DNA of 64,000 nucleotides. Origin: Sphingomonas sp. H160509. GTDB lineage: Bacteria > Pseudomonadota > Alphaproteobacteria > Sphingomonadales > Sphingomonadaceae. Under the pieces are notes generated by a model. It saw only the letters and a program-made list of their open reading frames with translations, was not told where the DNA came from and did not search any database. Every line of letters starts with the position of its first letter. Positions within the stretch are counted from its first letter, which is position 1. This document shows positions 21,425 through 31,563 of the stretch, piece by piece. Where the stretch lies: contig NZ_JAMXSR020000002.1 of the NCBI RefSeq assembly GCF_024124765.2, positions 2,034,001 to 2,098,000 on the forward strand, written 5' to 3'. The position numbers and the translations under genes are program-made.

Positions 21425-23748
21425 ATGCGCGGCACGAAGGCGGGGCTGCTGAGAACGGCGGCGGTGGCAAGTGGCCTGCTGCTCGCCGCTTGCGGAGGCG
21501 GCGGCGGTGGTGGCGTCAGCAGCACGCCCGCCCCCCTCCCACGGTTTCCACCCCGACGCCGACTCCGCTTCCGACCCCAGCGCCCACCCCTGCCCCGACT
21601 CCCGCGCCAACACCGACACCGTCCAGCAACGACACCAGCGAATATCGCGCGACCGTCGGCGCGGTCTCGATGAACGCGCTGGCCGCGTACAATGTCGGCG
21701 CGACCGGCAAGGGGATCGGCGTCGGCGTGATCGACAGCGGCATCGACCTGCAAAGCCAGGAGTTCGGCAGCCGCGTTTCGTCCGCCTCGCAGGACGTCGC
21801 CGGCAATAGCTCGATCGACGACGAAGGCGGCCATGGCACCGCGGTCGCCTTCACGCTGGCGGGCCGGAGGAATGGCGCGGGCTCGCACGGCGTGGCGTTC
21901 GACGCGACGTTGATCGTCCTCCGCGCGGACCGCCCCGGTACTTGCGCCACCGCCAGCAAGGACGACGAGGATTCGGGCTGCAAGTTCGGCACCGACGCGA
22001 TCACGCGTGGGCTCGATGCGGCACGCACGGCCGGTGCGAAAGTCGTCAACATCTCGCTCGGCGGCTCCGAGATGCCGCAAAGCCTGAAGGACGCGATCGG
22101 CCGCGCGACTGCCGCCGGGCTGGTCGTCGTGATCGCCGCGGGCAATGACGGTTCGGTCAATCCCGATCCGTTCACCAACGTCGCCGGCGAAGCGCAGGGC
22201 CGCAACCAGGTGATCATCGCCGGCTCGGTCGGCGCGAGCGACGCAATATCCACCTTCAGCGACCGCGCGGGGACCGGCGCCGCGCACTTCCTCACCGCGG
22301 TCGGCGAAAGCGTCCGTGCGCCCGACGCGACCGACACCGCCTATCTCTGGTCGGGCACGTCGTTCGCCGCGCCACAGATTTCCGGGGCTGTGGCGCTGCT
22401 AGCCCAGGCCTTCCCCAACCTGACCGGCGCGCAGATCGTCGACATCCTGTTTCGCAGCGCACGCGATGTCGGCGCGCCGGGAGTCGACGCGGTCTACGGC
22501 AACGGCGTGCTCGACCTGACGCGCGCGTTCCAGCCGCTTGGCATGACCTCGATCGCGGGGTCGAAAGCGGTCGTCTCGACGACCGGCAACGCTAGCCTGT
22601 CCGCGCCGATGGGCGACGCAACCCAAGGCGAACTCGGCGCGGTGATCCTCGACGGCTACAGCCGCGCGTTCGCGATCGACCTCGCCAAGACGATCGCGCG
22701 CCGCAGCCCGGAACGATCGCTCGGCGGCGCGCTCCAGTCACGGTTCCGCACGGTCGCGCTGGCGCAGGGCGGCATGACCGTATCGATGACGCTAGCGCCG
22801 CGCGCGAACGGCGACGTCGCGCTCGATCGCACCGCGCTGTCGAGCGCCGACGCGACCAGCGCGCGCGCGATCGCTGGGATGGTGACGCAGAAGCTCGGCA
22901 GCACTTTGTCGTTCGGCTTCGGCTTCGCGCAAGGCTCGGGCGCCCTCAGCGCACAGCTCTCGGGCCAGTCCGAACCCGCCTTCCTGATCGCCAACACCGG
23001 CGGCTTGGGCTTCGACAGCACCACGCGAGCGTCCAGCGCCATGCGGCAGAGCGTCGGCGGGTTCGGGTTCACCGCAGGCATCGAGAATGGCGACGTCCTG
23101 ACACAGCGTGACAGCGATCTCCGCCTGCGCGACCGATGGCAACGCTCGGGCTACAACCGCGTCTCGCTTGCAGTCGACCGACGCTTCGGCGCGCTCTCGA
23201 CGATGGTCGCCGCGACGCGGATGGACGAGCGCGACACCGTCCTCGGCGCGCGCTTCGACGCCGCGCTTGGCGGGGCGCGCGGAGCGACATGGTTCGTGGA
23301 CACCAAGACGCGGTTCGATGCTGGCGACGGCTGGAGCATCGGCGGTTCGATGCGCCAGGGCTGGACACAAGCAGCCGTCCGCGGAGGGCTAAGCGGCGAC
23401 GGCCTCGTCCGCACTAACGCCTTCGCGGCCGACATCGGCAAGGACGGCATCTTCGGGCACGACACGCTCGGCCTTCGCATCGCACAGCCGTTGCGAGTTG
23501 CGCGCGGCGGGATCGACCTCGGCCTGCCGACCTATTTCGACTACACGTCCGGTACCGTCACCGACTGGACCACGCAACGCCTCAACCTCGCCCCACAAGG
23601 TCGCGAACTCGATGTCGAGATGCGCTACGGCATCCCTGCATTCGGCGGTGGCCTAGACACCAACCTGTTCTACCGCCGTGACCCCGGCAACTTCGCCGCG
23701 CTCCCGAACGACTACGGCATGGCGATGCGGTACAGCCTGGGCTTCTGA
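21425..23748 (+). CDS. S8 subtilisin-like lipoprotein autotransporter (NalP type), one frameshift
   Basis: Repaired length about 774 aa. The N-terminus MRGTKAGLLRT leads to a lipobox LLLAAC and a Gly run, so the passenger is probably lipid-anchored. A TP-repeat linker (TPTPTPLPTPAPTPAPTPAP) follows, then the peptidase S8 domain with Asp in VGVIDSGIDL, His in GGHGTAVAF and Ser in SGTSFAAPQ. From about residue 480 the C-terminus is an autotransporter beta-barrel ending in MAMRYSLGF, with the terminal Phe expected for outer-membrane insertion. One missing C in the run 21531-21536 separates the start from the rest; adding it gives STPAPPPTVSTPTP. Lipoprotein subtilases of this kind (NalP, SphB1) process other surface proteins in relatives. 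Confidence 0.88.
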
Positions 23749-23750
23749 CT

Positions 23751-23869
23751 CCTTCCCCCCTCCCTGAAAGGGGAGGGGCCGGGGGTGGGTCGGCCCGATC
23801 GAGCCACTACCCGGCGAACATGCGGAACCCGACCCACCCCCAACCCCCCTCCCTTCCAGGGAGGGGAGC
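23751..23869. repeat. REP-like element, family C copy 1
   Basis: CCCTCCCTGAAAGGGGAGGG plus GGGGGTGGGTCGG on the left face GACCCACCCCC plus CCCTCCCTTCCAGGGAGGGG on the right. The 45-base interior is related, in reverse orientation, to the copies at 47874 and 62732. Confidence 0.9.
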
Positions 23870-23935
23870 CGAAGCCAAACAAACCATTCGACCCAAACAC
23901 TGGATAAGCTACCGCTCGGTACCTATCTCTGCCGC

Positions 23936-24934
23936 ATGACACGCTATTCCCTGCTCGATCTGGTCCCCGTCATCGAAGGCGGCACCGTCTCCCAATCGCT
24001 CGCCAACGCGGCCGACCTCGCGCGGCACGCCGAGAGCGTCGGATTCCAGCGCTATTGGGTCGCCGAACACCACGGCATGACCGGTATCGCATCGGCCGCG
24101 ACCGCCGTCGTGATCGCGCACATCGCCGCCGCCACGAAGACCATCCGCGTAGGCTCGGGCGGCATCATGCTCCCCAACCACGCGCCGCTGACGATCGCCG
24201 AGCAGTTCGGCACGCTCGACGCGCTGTTCCCTGGCCGCATCGACCTCGGCCTCGGCCGCGCACCAGGTTCCGACCAGCGCGTCGCGCGCGCAATGCGTCG
24301 CACGCTCGAAACCGACGCCAACGCCTTCCCGCAGGACGTCATGGAGCTCCAGAGCTACTTCGCCAACGACGGCCAGACCGGCATCGTCGCGACCCCGGGC
24401 GCAGGCGCGGACGTCGAGATGTGGATCCTGGGCTCCAGCACGTTCGGCGCGCAATTGGCCGCGGCGCTGGGCCTGCCCTACGCGTTCGCCTCGCACTTCG
24501 CGCCCGACGCGCTCGACGCCGCGCTCGCAATCTACCGTCGCGATTTCCGTCCTTCTGCGCGCCTGTCGAAGCCCCACGTCATGGCCGGCTTCAACGTGTT
24601 CGCAGCCGAGACCGATGCGGAGGCGGAACTGCTCGCCACCTCGCAGCAACAGTCGTTCGTCGCGCTCCGCACCGGCAACCCCGGCAAGATGAAGCCCCCC
24701 CTCGCCGGCTACCGCGAGTCGCTCGGTGCGCAGGGCAACCGGATCCTCGACCACGTCCTGCAATGCTCGGCAGTCGGCAGCCCGGCCAAGGTCGCGCGCG
24801 GGATCGCGGCGTTCGTCGAGCGGACCGGCGTCGACGAGGTCATGGTGACCAGCGCGATCTACGACCACGAAGCGCGCAAGCGGAGCCTCTCGATCACCGC
24901 CGACGTGATGCAGGACTTGAAGATCGCGGCGTAA
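23936..24934 (+). CDS. LLM-class flavin-dependent oxidoreductase (luciferase-like)
   Basis: 332 aa. A TIM-barrel bacterial-luciferase fold with [40 protein letters not shown] and [16 protein letters not shown]. These are signatures of the MsnO8/YhbW-like group that uses reduced FMN or F420 (most likely FMN here). Substrate unknown. It stands alone on its strand and ends at a strong bidirectional terminator. Frame is intact. Confidence 0.9.
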   Translation: MTRYSLLDLVPVIEGGTVSQSLANAADLARHAESVGFQRYWVAEHHGMTGIASAATAVVIAHIAAATKTIRVGSGGIMLPNHAPLTIAEQFGTLDALFPGRIDLGLGRAPGSDQRVARAMRRTLETDANAFPQDVMELQSYFANDGQTGIVATPGAGADVEMWILGSSTFGAQLAAALGLPYAFASHFAPDALDAALAIYRRDFRPSARLSKPHVMAGFNVFAAETDAEAELLATSQQQSFVALRTGNPGKMKPPLAGYRESLGAQGNRILDHVLQCSAVGSPAKVARGIAAFVERTGVDEVMVTSAIYDHEARKRSLSITADVMQDLKIAA

Positions 24935-24952
24935 CACCGGGCCAGTGGTCAC

Positions 24953-24984
24953 GGACTGAACGCGGATCACGCCGCGTTCAGTCC
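24953..24984. terminator. Perfect hairpin between convergent genes
   Basis: A 13-bp perfect stem, GGACTGAACGCGG against CCGCGTTCAGTCC, with loop ATCACG. It lies between the luciferase-like gene and GH43 and probably terminates both. Confidence 0.8.
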
Positions 24985-24986
24985 GC

Positions 24987-26602
24987 TCAGCCTCCACCAG
25001 CTTCGACATACTCGAAATAGCTGAAATCGGCCGGTTCGCCGGCTCCCGACATATCCTGGCACGCCATCCCGACAAAGGCACCGGTGAAGTTGGGCAGGCC
25101 CGGCAGAGTCGCCTCGTCCGACAGGATACTCGCGTCGAACCGGTCGGCGAGCCAGGTCCACGCGCTCGATCCCGCACTCCGGTAACCGAAGCGAAGGCTT
25201 TCGTGATCCACCTCGACCCGCAGTCCGATCGGTCCCGCGTCGATCGCGATCGGCTGGGTGATCACGCTGCTGCCGAGGGGAGTCGGGATCGCCGACAGCA
25301 CCTGCAGCACGCGCCGGCCATCGTCGTCGGCGGTGACGTGCAGATAATGGAACTTGGTCGAATTATAGTAGCAGACCAGCCCCGCCGCCTGCTGGAAGTG
25401 ACGCGGTTCGAACGTGACGAGCGTCTCGGCGACGTAGGCGAACGCCTGCTGCCGGCGCGCAACCAGCGACTGCGTGAAGTAGCTCCCGATCGTCTCGCGG
25501 CCGTAAAGGCGCAGATAGCCGGGACGCGCGGTCAGGCTGAACAACCGGTCGGCATCCGGGGTCCGCAGCCACTGGAAAGCCTCGGGCAGGGTCGCGGTAT
25601 CGAACACACTACGCTCGCGCCGCGGTTCGGGCGCGGCCGACGCCGTGCCATCCTCCACGATCAGCGCCGGACTCGCGTCGCCATCGAGCGTCCGCAGCCA
25701 GCCGTCCTCGCCCCAGCGCATCGGCTGGATCGCGGTCTCGCGGCCCAGCACGCACCGATCACTGACGGGCAGCGGCCGCCCGCACAGATACACCATCCAG
25801 GTTTCGCCGGTCGGCGTTTCGACCAGATCGCCGTGCCCGGTTCGTTGCAACTGCACGCCCTGCTTGCCCGCCGCGGTCAGTACCGGGCCATCGGGATGCA
25901 CTTCGTACGGGCCAAACAGCGACCGTGACCGCGCCATCACGACGGCATGGTTGCGCTCTGTGCCGCCCTCCGCGACCAACAGGTGATACCAGCCGTCGCG
26001 CTTGTAGAGGTGCGGGCCCTCGGTGAAGCCAAGCGACGTACCCTCGAAGATCATGCGACGGTCGCCGAGCATGTCGCCCGTCGCGAGATCGATCTCCTGC
26101 GCGACGATCCCGGCAAAGCGACGCCCCCCGGCCGGTGGTCCCACAGCATATTGAGCAGCCAGCTCCGCCCATCATCGTCATGAAACAGCGCCGGGTCGAA
26201 GCCACTGCTGTTGAGGTGGACGGGATCGGACCACGGTCCGTCGATATGCTCCGCCGTGACCCAGTAATTGTGGAAATCCCGCAGCGACGCGCCCCGCGCA
26301 CCGTCGATCGTGGTCTGGCCGTAGCGCTTCACGTCGGTATAGATCAGGTGGAACCGGCCGTTCGCATGGCTCAGGTCCGGCGCCCATACTCCGCACGAAT
26401 CCGGGTTGCCGCGCATGTCCAGCTGGCTCGCGCGGTTGAGCGGCCGCGTCACCAGCCGCCAGTTCGCAAGGTCGCGCGAGTGGTGGATCTGGACGCCGGG
26501 ATACCATTCGAAGGTCGAGGTCGCGACGTAGTAATCGTCGCCGACGCGGACGATCGACGGGTCCGGATTGAAGCCGGGAAGGATCGGGTTGCGAATGGTC
26601 AT
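24987..26602 (-). CDS. Glycoside hydrolase family 43 (beta-xylosidase / alpha-L-arabinofuranosidase type), one frameshift
   Basis: Repaired length about 538 aa. The N-terminal five-bladed propeller has [20 protein letters not shown] (catalytic-base Asp region), then [29 protein letters not shown], and the general-acid Glu in [13 protein letters not shown]. Residues about 330-530 form the concanavalin-like C-terminal domain typical of GH43 beta-xylosidases ([18 protein letters not shown]). One missing base in the G6 run (plus C 26124-26129) breaks the frame at HRPGG; adding it joins [17 protein letters not shown]. No signal peptide is seen, so it should act on imported oligosaccharides. It starts in the stop codon of the MFS gene (ATGA) and shares its operator. 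Confidence 0.87.
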
Positions 26603-27846
26603 GCGGGCTTTCGTATCAGGACCCAGAGGAGTGCGGCGCCGACCAGGTCGAGCAGTCCGAGCAGGATGAAGAACGGCTGGTAGCCGACCTCCGCGACCAT
26701 CGAGCCGAGCACCAGCGTGAAGATCAGCACGCCGAGATTGGCGGCGGTGCCCGACATTCCCGTCGCGGTCGCCACCTGGTCCTGCGGGAACAGGTCCGAC
26801 GACAGAGTGATGACCGTCACCGAAAGCGTCTGGTGCGCGAAACCGCCGAGGCACAGCAGCGCGATCGCTGCGATTGGGCTGGTCACCGTGCCGACGAACA
26901 TCATCCCCGTCATCAGCACCGCACCTACCGTGAAGGCGCCACGCCGCGCATCGATCAGGTCGACACCGCGCCGTTGCAGCCACGCCACCACGATCGGCCC
27001 GAACAGGCATCCGAGGTCCGCCGCCAGGAACGGCAGCCACGCGAACATCGCAATCTGGCCGAGATCGAAATGGCGCACCTGCACCAGGTATAGCGGCATC
27101 CAGAACGACAGCATGCCCCACACGGGATCGGCGAGGAACCGCGCCGCCGCGATCGCCCACAGGTTACGACGCCGCAGCAGTTCGCCGAGCGGCGGACGCT
27201 TGCGATGCGTGGCGAGCGATGCCTCCTGTCCTTCGACGATCAGCGTGCGTTCCGCCGGCGACAGCCGTCGATGTTTTGCGGGCGGCGCATACCAGAACAG
27301 CCACGCGATCACCCACACCAGCCCGAGCGCGCCGGCGATGAAGAAGGCCGCGCGCCAGCTATGGTTGAGCACCGCCCAGGCCACCAGCGGCGGCGCGAAC
27401 ACCGCGCCGAACGAGGCCCCGATCTGATAGATGCCGCCCGCGACACCGCGCTCTCGTGCCGGAAACCATTCGGCGACCAGCTTCATACCCGCGGGCTGCG
27501 CCGATCCCTCGACCAGCCCCAGCGCGCCGCGCAGGCCGGCGAATCCCATCCAGCCGGTCGCCAGTCCGTGCGCCATCGTGATCAGCGACCAGACCGTGAC
27601 GAACAGCGTGAAGCCGATCTTCAGCCCGACCACGTCGAGCACATAGCCGGCGAGCGGCTGGAACATGATGCCGATCTGGAATGCGCCGGTGATCCAGGAA
27701 TATTCGGCCGCGCTGATATGCTGCTCGGCCATGATCGCCGGCGCCGCGACGCCGAGCACGCTGCGTGCGAGATAGTTGATAACCATCGCCACCACGAACA
27801 GGCCGATGATGGTCCAGCGGATATTCCTGAAGCGCCGCACCCTCAC
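26599..27846 (-). CDS. MFS transporter, hexuronate/sugar type (ACS-like)
   Basis: 415 aa with 12 hydrophobic segments. The look is of the anion:cation symporter (ExuT-like) branch: [40 protein letters not shown], and [19 protein letters not shown]. It is expected to bring sugars or uronates released from the polysaccharide across the inner membrane. GTG 27846 is the first possible start; GTG 27840 fits the GAGGGGG ribosome site equally well. The gene is first in an operon with GH43 and lies directly behind a LacI-type operator at 27852-27865, which practically abuts the ribosome site. Frame is intact. Confidence 0.88.
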   Translation of the reverse strand: MRVRRFRNIRWTIIGLFVVAMVINYLARSVLGVAAPAIMAEQHISAAEYSWITGAFQIGIMFQPLAGYVLDVVGLKIGFTLFVTVWSLITMAHGLATGWMGFAGLRGALGLVEGSAQPAGMKLVAEWFPARERGVAGGIYQIGASFGAVFAPPLVAWAVLNHSWRAAFFIAGALGLVWVIAWLFWYAPPAKHRRLSPAERTLIVEGQEASLATHRKRPPLGELLRRRNLWAIAAARFLADPVWGMLSFWMPLYLVQVRHFDLGQIAMFAWLPFLAADLGCLFGPIVVAWLQRRGVDLIDARRGAFTVGAVLMTGMMFVGTVTSPIAAIALLCLGGFAHQTLSVTVITLSSDLFPQDQVATATGMSGTAANLGVLIFTLVLGSMVAEVGYQPFFILLGLLDLVGAALLWVLIRKPA

Positions 27847-27851
27847 CCCCT

Positions 27852-27865
27852 CGGTAACGTTATCA
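27852..27865. promoter_or_regulatory. Predicted LacI-family operator before MFS-GH43
   Basis: The sequence CGGTAACGTTATCA, read on the minus strand TGATAACGTTACCG, is a palindrome with the central CG usual for LacI-family sites. It matches 31473-31486 at 13 of 14 positions and resembles 30174-30187. It sits only a few bases before the ribosome site. Confidence 0.75.
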
Positions 27866-27975
27866 TCGCGTGGTAGCCGCCGACGCTCGCCTTAGGCAAG
27901 CATTGCTGCAGCAAAAACGCGTCGAAATGCGGTCGAGAGCTACTGGAGACATGCGCGGCGCGGTCGCGGTCCGGC

Positions 27976-30069
27976 TCAGTGCGCCGCCGCGATCGGCATT
28001 TCGTAAATCGCTGCGGAAATCGCCGGTACCATCACGGTGCGTGTCCCCGCCACCTTGCTTTCGGCGATCGTCACGCCGTTCGGGGAGGCGATCGTGTTCG
28101 CCGCCTCCACCGTCTTGCCCGTCATGACCCAGCGCCTGCCGCCGCCGCGCAGCCTCATGCCGGAAAGCGCAAGGTTCAGTCGCTGCGGCTGGACCGTCGC
28201 GTTCACCACTGCGAGGCGCAGTTTGGTGCCGTCCGGCGACAGCCCCGCGATCACGTCGAGCGGATAGGTCGGGCTGCCCGCGCGCACCTTGGGATGGGCA
28301 TGGCCGACCGGGTATTTTGGCTCTGGTTGCGGTACATCGCCATCGACCTTCAGCGGAACCGTCCCGGCGCCGAAATGCTCGCCGTATAGCTTGAACACGG
28401 TGCCGGTGGCGTTGAGGGTCGCGGCGGATGGCGAGATGTCCATCGTCGAAACGCCGGTCGTGAACGCCGACATCGTCAGGAAATCGGTGTGGCGGAGCAT
28501 CTCCTGGAATACCATCGCATAGGCCAGCGAGGATTTCAGCGTCGGCGGCCCCGCCATGTACGCGTGTTCGTCGATCGACAGGAACGTCTTGGCGGCGCGG
28601 ATTCTCGGGAACTTCGTCTCGTAGATCGCCCATTCCTCCGCCTCCATGCGGACGTGGTTCGAGGGCGAACGGACGAACTCGATAAGCTCGTCGGCGGCCG
28701 GCGCATCGGGTCGTTTCTCCGCGCGATCATACCAATGCTCGGTGATGCCGTCGAAATTGCCCCATGCCTTGGCGAAGAAGCCACCGGTCCAGTCCTCCTC
28801 GGTACCGAACTTCGCCTGGATGCTCTCGATCGACGAGTTCTGCTGCACGCCCTTCGGATGCAACTGGTCGGGCATCGCGCCCGATGCGATCAGCGTTATC
28901 GACGGGTCCTTGGCCCGCATCGCCTTCGCGAATTCGTTGTGCTTGATCATGAAGTAATCGAGCGAGGTCTTGCCGATCTGCCACCAGCCGAACGGTTCGT
29001 TGCCGATGTTCCACCATTTGACGCGGTATGGCTCGGGATGACCGTTCGCCGCACGCTTGGCGCCCCATCCGGAGGTCGCCGCGCCGTTGAGATATTCGAC
29101 CTCCTCCGCCGCCGAGTTCGCATCGCCCAGCCCGGCATTGACCGTGACATAGGGTTCGACGTCCAGGATACGCGTCAGGTCCATCCATTCGTCCATGCCT
29201 AAATCGTTCGGCTGCATCGCGCTCCAGGCGTGATCGAACATCGGCGGGCGTGCATCGCGGGGCCCGATCGCCTCGTGCCAGTCCCAGTCGGACAGGAAGT
29301 TTCCGCCAGGCAGGCGCCAGAAGCCCGAGTTCAGCGACTTCGCGATCGCAGTCGTATCCGCACGCCAGCCGTTGACGTTGTCCGCCGGCATCAGCGACAC
29401 CACGCCGACCCGGAATGCGGCCGTACCGGTGGAGGGGCCAGTGCCGGTGATCTCCAGCCGTGCATCGGTCGCCGCCGCGGTCGGCGTGAACGCAAAGCTG
29501 GCCTCGCTCCAGTCCGCGCCGGGCGTCGGCAGCGGCACGACCTGCCGATCCTGCGGCCGATCGCCCCAGACCAACGCCACCGTCACCGCCACGCCCTGCT
29601 CGCCGCTCAGTCTAAGCTTGCCGACATACCGCCGGCCGCGGACGACCTCGATCCCGCTTTGGCCGATGCCGGTGACATGGTCGGCGGACACTGCGATCCG
29701 CGCGCTCTGCGTGCCGACGTACGGATGCTGCGTGTCCATCGTCACGGCCGCGTCGCCGCCGATCGGGCGCCATTTGCGGTAGACGACACCGGGCCGCCCT
29801 TCGGCGTTGACGGGTGGCGGCGCGTCACTCGCCGCAGGACCTATCGGGTAATAGAATTTCCGGTCGTCGAGCATCTCCGCCCACAGCGTCCGCGCGACCA
29901 GTCCGCCGATCGGCTCGATGAACATGCCGTATTCATAGGGTGTGACGGGCGCCGACCGAGCCGTTGCGTCGATCCGGACGGCGATCGGCTGCACCCTTTG
30001 TGCCTGGCTCGAGCCGGTGACCGTGACTTGACCCGCGAACAGGACGAACGCTGCGACGACCGGTTTCAT
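27976..30069 (-). CDS. GH51 alpha-L-arabinofuranosidase, exported
   Basis: 697 aa. Start 30069 is chosen because AAAAGGGGAGAGG lies just upstream and a signal peptide follows (VVAAFVLFAGQVTVTGSSQA); a longer frame to 30249 runs through the operator. An N-terminal carbohydrate-binding-like region (about 90-260) precedes the GH51 TIM barrel, with acid/base Glu in WWNIGNEPFGWW and the nucleophile Glu in FLSIDEHAYMAG. A C-terminal beta domain follows. It removes terminal alpha-L-arabinofuranosyl residues from arabinoxylan or arabinan, probably in the periplasm. It is divergent from the LacI regulator, with the operator at 30174-30187 between them. Frame is intact. Confidence 0.92.
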   Translation of the reverse strand: MKPVVAAFVLFAGQVTVTGSSQAQRVQPIAVRIDATARSAPVTPYEYGMFIEPIGGLVARTLWAEMLDDRKFYYPIGPAASDAPPPVNAEGRPGVVYRKWRPIGGDAAVTMDTQHPYVGTQSARIAVSADHVTGIGQSGIEVVRGRRYVGKLRLSGEQGVAVTVALVWGDRPQDRQVVPLPTPGADWSEASFAFTPTAAATDARLEITGTGPSTGTAAFRVGVVSLMPADNVNGWRADTTAIAKSLNSGFWRLPGGNFLSDWDWHEAIGPRDARPPMFDHAWSAMQPNDLGMDEWMDLTRILDVEPYVTVNAGLGDANSAAEEVEYLNGAATSGWGAKRAANGHPEPYRVKWWNIGNEPFGWWQIGKTSLDYFMIKHNEFAKAMRAKDPSITLIASGAMPDQLHPKGVQQNSSIESIQAKFGTEEDWTGGFFAKAWGNFDGITEHWYDRAEKRPDAPAADELIEFVRSPSNHVRMEAEEWAIYETKFPRIRAAKTFLSIDEHAYMAGPPTLKSSLAYAMVFQEMLRHTDFLTMSAFTTGVSTMDISPSAATLNATGTVFKLYGEHFGAGTVPLKVDGDVPQPEPKYPVGHAHPKVRAGSPTYPLDVIAGLSPDGTKLRLAVVNATVQPQRLNLALSGMRLRGGGRRWVMTGKTVEAANTIASPNGVTIAESKVAGTRTVMVPAISAAIYEMPIAAAH

Positions 30070-30173
30070 CGACCTCTCCCCTTTTGTGCGTGCTCGCCAT
30101 TGCGGCGATGATCGCGACGCGCCGGTTCGATCCCGACGTCGCAGTGCGTATCCCGATAGATTACGCAGACTAA

Positions 30174-30187
30174 TGATAACGTCAACA
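30174..30187. promoter_or_regulatory. Predicted LacI-family operator between GH51 and the regulator
   Basis: TGATAACGTCAACA matches the consensus TGRTAACGTTAYCA at 12 of 14 positions. It lies 105 bases upstream of the GH51 start and 144 bases upstream of the regulator start, so it could control both. Confidence 0.65.
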
Positions 30188-30330
30188 TGAGTGTTCGGCG
30201 GGTCGGCATACTTTGGTCGAGATCCGACCAACTTGCATCGCGGGGCCAAAGGTCTAGGTCGCTTCGTCGTGTATGGTTAGTATTGAGAGGCTCGACGTGA
30301 CGATCGTCGGGCGGGGTTGAAGGGATCGGT

Positions 30331-31431
30331 GTGAAGGAACGCGCTCGGCGCTCGCGCAGCCCGACGATCATCGATGTCGCCGCGCAGGCCGGGGTATCGC
30401 CGATGACCGTGTCGCGCGTCATCAACGGCCGCGCCAGCGTCGATCCGACCACGCGCGCCAGCGTTCAGGACGCGATCGACGCGCTCGGCTACACGCCGAA
30501 CCTCGCCGCGCGCAGCCTGGTCACGTCCACCGAACTCAAGATCGGCGTGATCTACGCCAACCCGAGCGCGGCGTTCATGAGCGACTTCCTCACCGGCGTG
30601 TTCGAGGAAGCCTCGATCCGCGGCGCGCGCCTGATCCTGCTGAAGGGCGAGGACGGCCGTCCGCCGAGCCCCGCCGCGCTGGAAAGTCTGGTCGCGTCGG
30701 GTATCTCAGGCATGATCTGCGCACCGCCGTTGAGCGAATCCGCGGCGGTCCTCGACGTGTTGCGCAAGGCGCGCGTGCCGGTGGCGGCGGTCGGCGCGCA
30801 CGATGTCGACAACGTGATCTGCGTCCGTATCGACGATCGCCTCGCCGCGTACGAGATGACGCGCGAGCTTATCGCGATGGGTCACCGTCGGCTCGGGTTC
30901 GTCGTCGGCAACCCAGACCAGGTCGCCAGTCTGAAGCGGCTCGACGGCTTCTACGCTGCCGTCCGCGAACATCCGGGCGTTCGCGCGACGATCGCTCAGG
31001 GCGATTTCAGCTTTGCCTCGGGACTCGCCGCCGGCGACCAGTTGCTCCAGGCCGATCCGCCCCCCACCGCGATCTTCGCAAGCAACGACGACATGGCCGC
31101 CGCCGTCGTGTCGGTCGCACATCGGCGACAACTGGACGTACCGCGCGAACTGACGGTCGTCGGGTTCGACGATACCACCGCCGCCGTGATGCTGTGGCCG
31201 CCGCTGACGACGGTGCACCAGCCGGTCCGCCGACTCGCCGCGGAAGCGCTCGGCCTGCTGGTCGCGGAGATCGCCACGCCGCCGAGAACCCCTGCAAAGC
31301 GTGCCGACCGGGTGCTGGACCACGAAATCGTCAAGCGACAGTCGACGTCGCCCCCCGCAGGACGACGCCACGCCTTAACGCCGTCTGCCGTTTCTGCGGA
31401 CGCCAACGATCTCCGCCTATTCCATCGATAG
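30331..31431 (+). CDS. LacI-family transcriptional regulator
   Basis: 366 aa from GTG 30331. The N-terminal helix-turn-helix is IIDVAAQAGVSPMTVSRVIN with the hinge helix ALGYTPNLAARSLVT. The periplasmic-binding-protein-like sensor domain contains IGVIYANPSAAFM, MGHRRLGFVVG, AIFASNDDMAAAV and LTVVGFDDTTAA. It very likely represses the surrounding arabinoxylan genes until a pentose or oligosaccharide inducer binds. Three matching palindromes lie before MFS-GH43, GH51 and the TonB receptor. The C-terminal 30 residues past the sensor fold are unusual and may be disordered. Frame is intact. Confidence 0.92.
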   Translation: MKERARRSRSPTIIDVAAQAGVSPMTVSRVINGRASVDPTTRASVQDAIDALGYTPNLAARSLVTSTELKIGVIYANPSAAFMSDFLTGVFEEASIRGARLILLKGEDGRPPSPAALESLVASGISGMICAPPLSESAAVLDVLRKARVPVAAVGAHDVDNVICVRIDDRLAAYEMTRELIAMGHRRLGFVVGNPDQVASLKRLDGFYAAVREHPGVRATIAQGDFSFASGLAAGDQLLQADPPPTAIFASNDDMAAAVVSVAHRRQLDVPRELTVVGFDDTTAAVMLWPPLTTVHQPVRRLAAEALGLLVAEIATPPRTPAKRADRVLDHEIVKRQSTSPPAGRRHALTPSAVSADANDLRLFHR

Positions 31432-31472
31432 TATGAGTATTGACTCCTCCGCCATGTCGACGCATTCTTGCG

Positions 31473-31486
31473 TGGTAACGTTATCA
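31473..31486. promoter_or_regulatory. Predicted LacI-family operator before the TonB receptor
   Basis: TGGTAACGTTATCA, a near-perfect palindrome centred on CG, lies 78 bases upstream of the receptor start. It matches the operator before MFS-GH43 at 13 of 14 positions. Confidence 0.75.
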
Positions 31487-31563
31487 AACAGCAACATCGA
31501 GTTGCGGGATGACGTTGCGGGAACGCCGGTAAATCGGTGCGCCGTAAAAGGGGGTAGGATGCA

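Noticed and set aside
23751..23869. G/C-rich hairpin taken as a simple terminator only
   Set aside because: It lacks a T run and recurs twice more with conserved arms and interior, so it is better described as a repeat, although it may also stop transcription.
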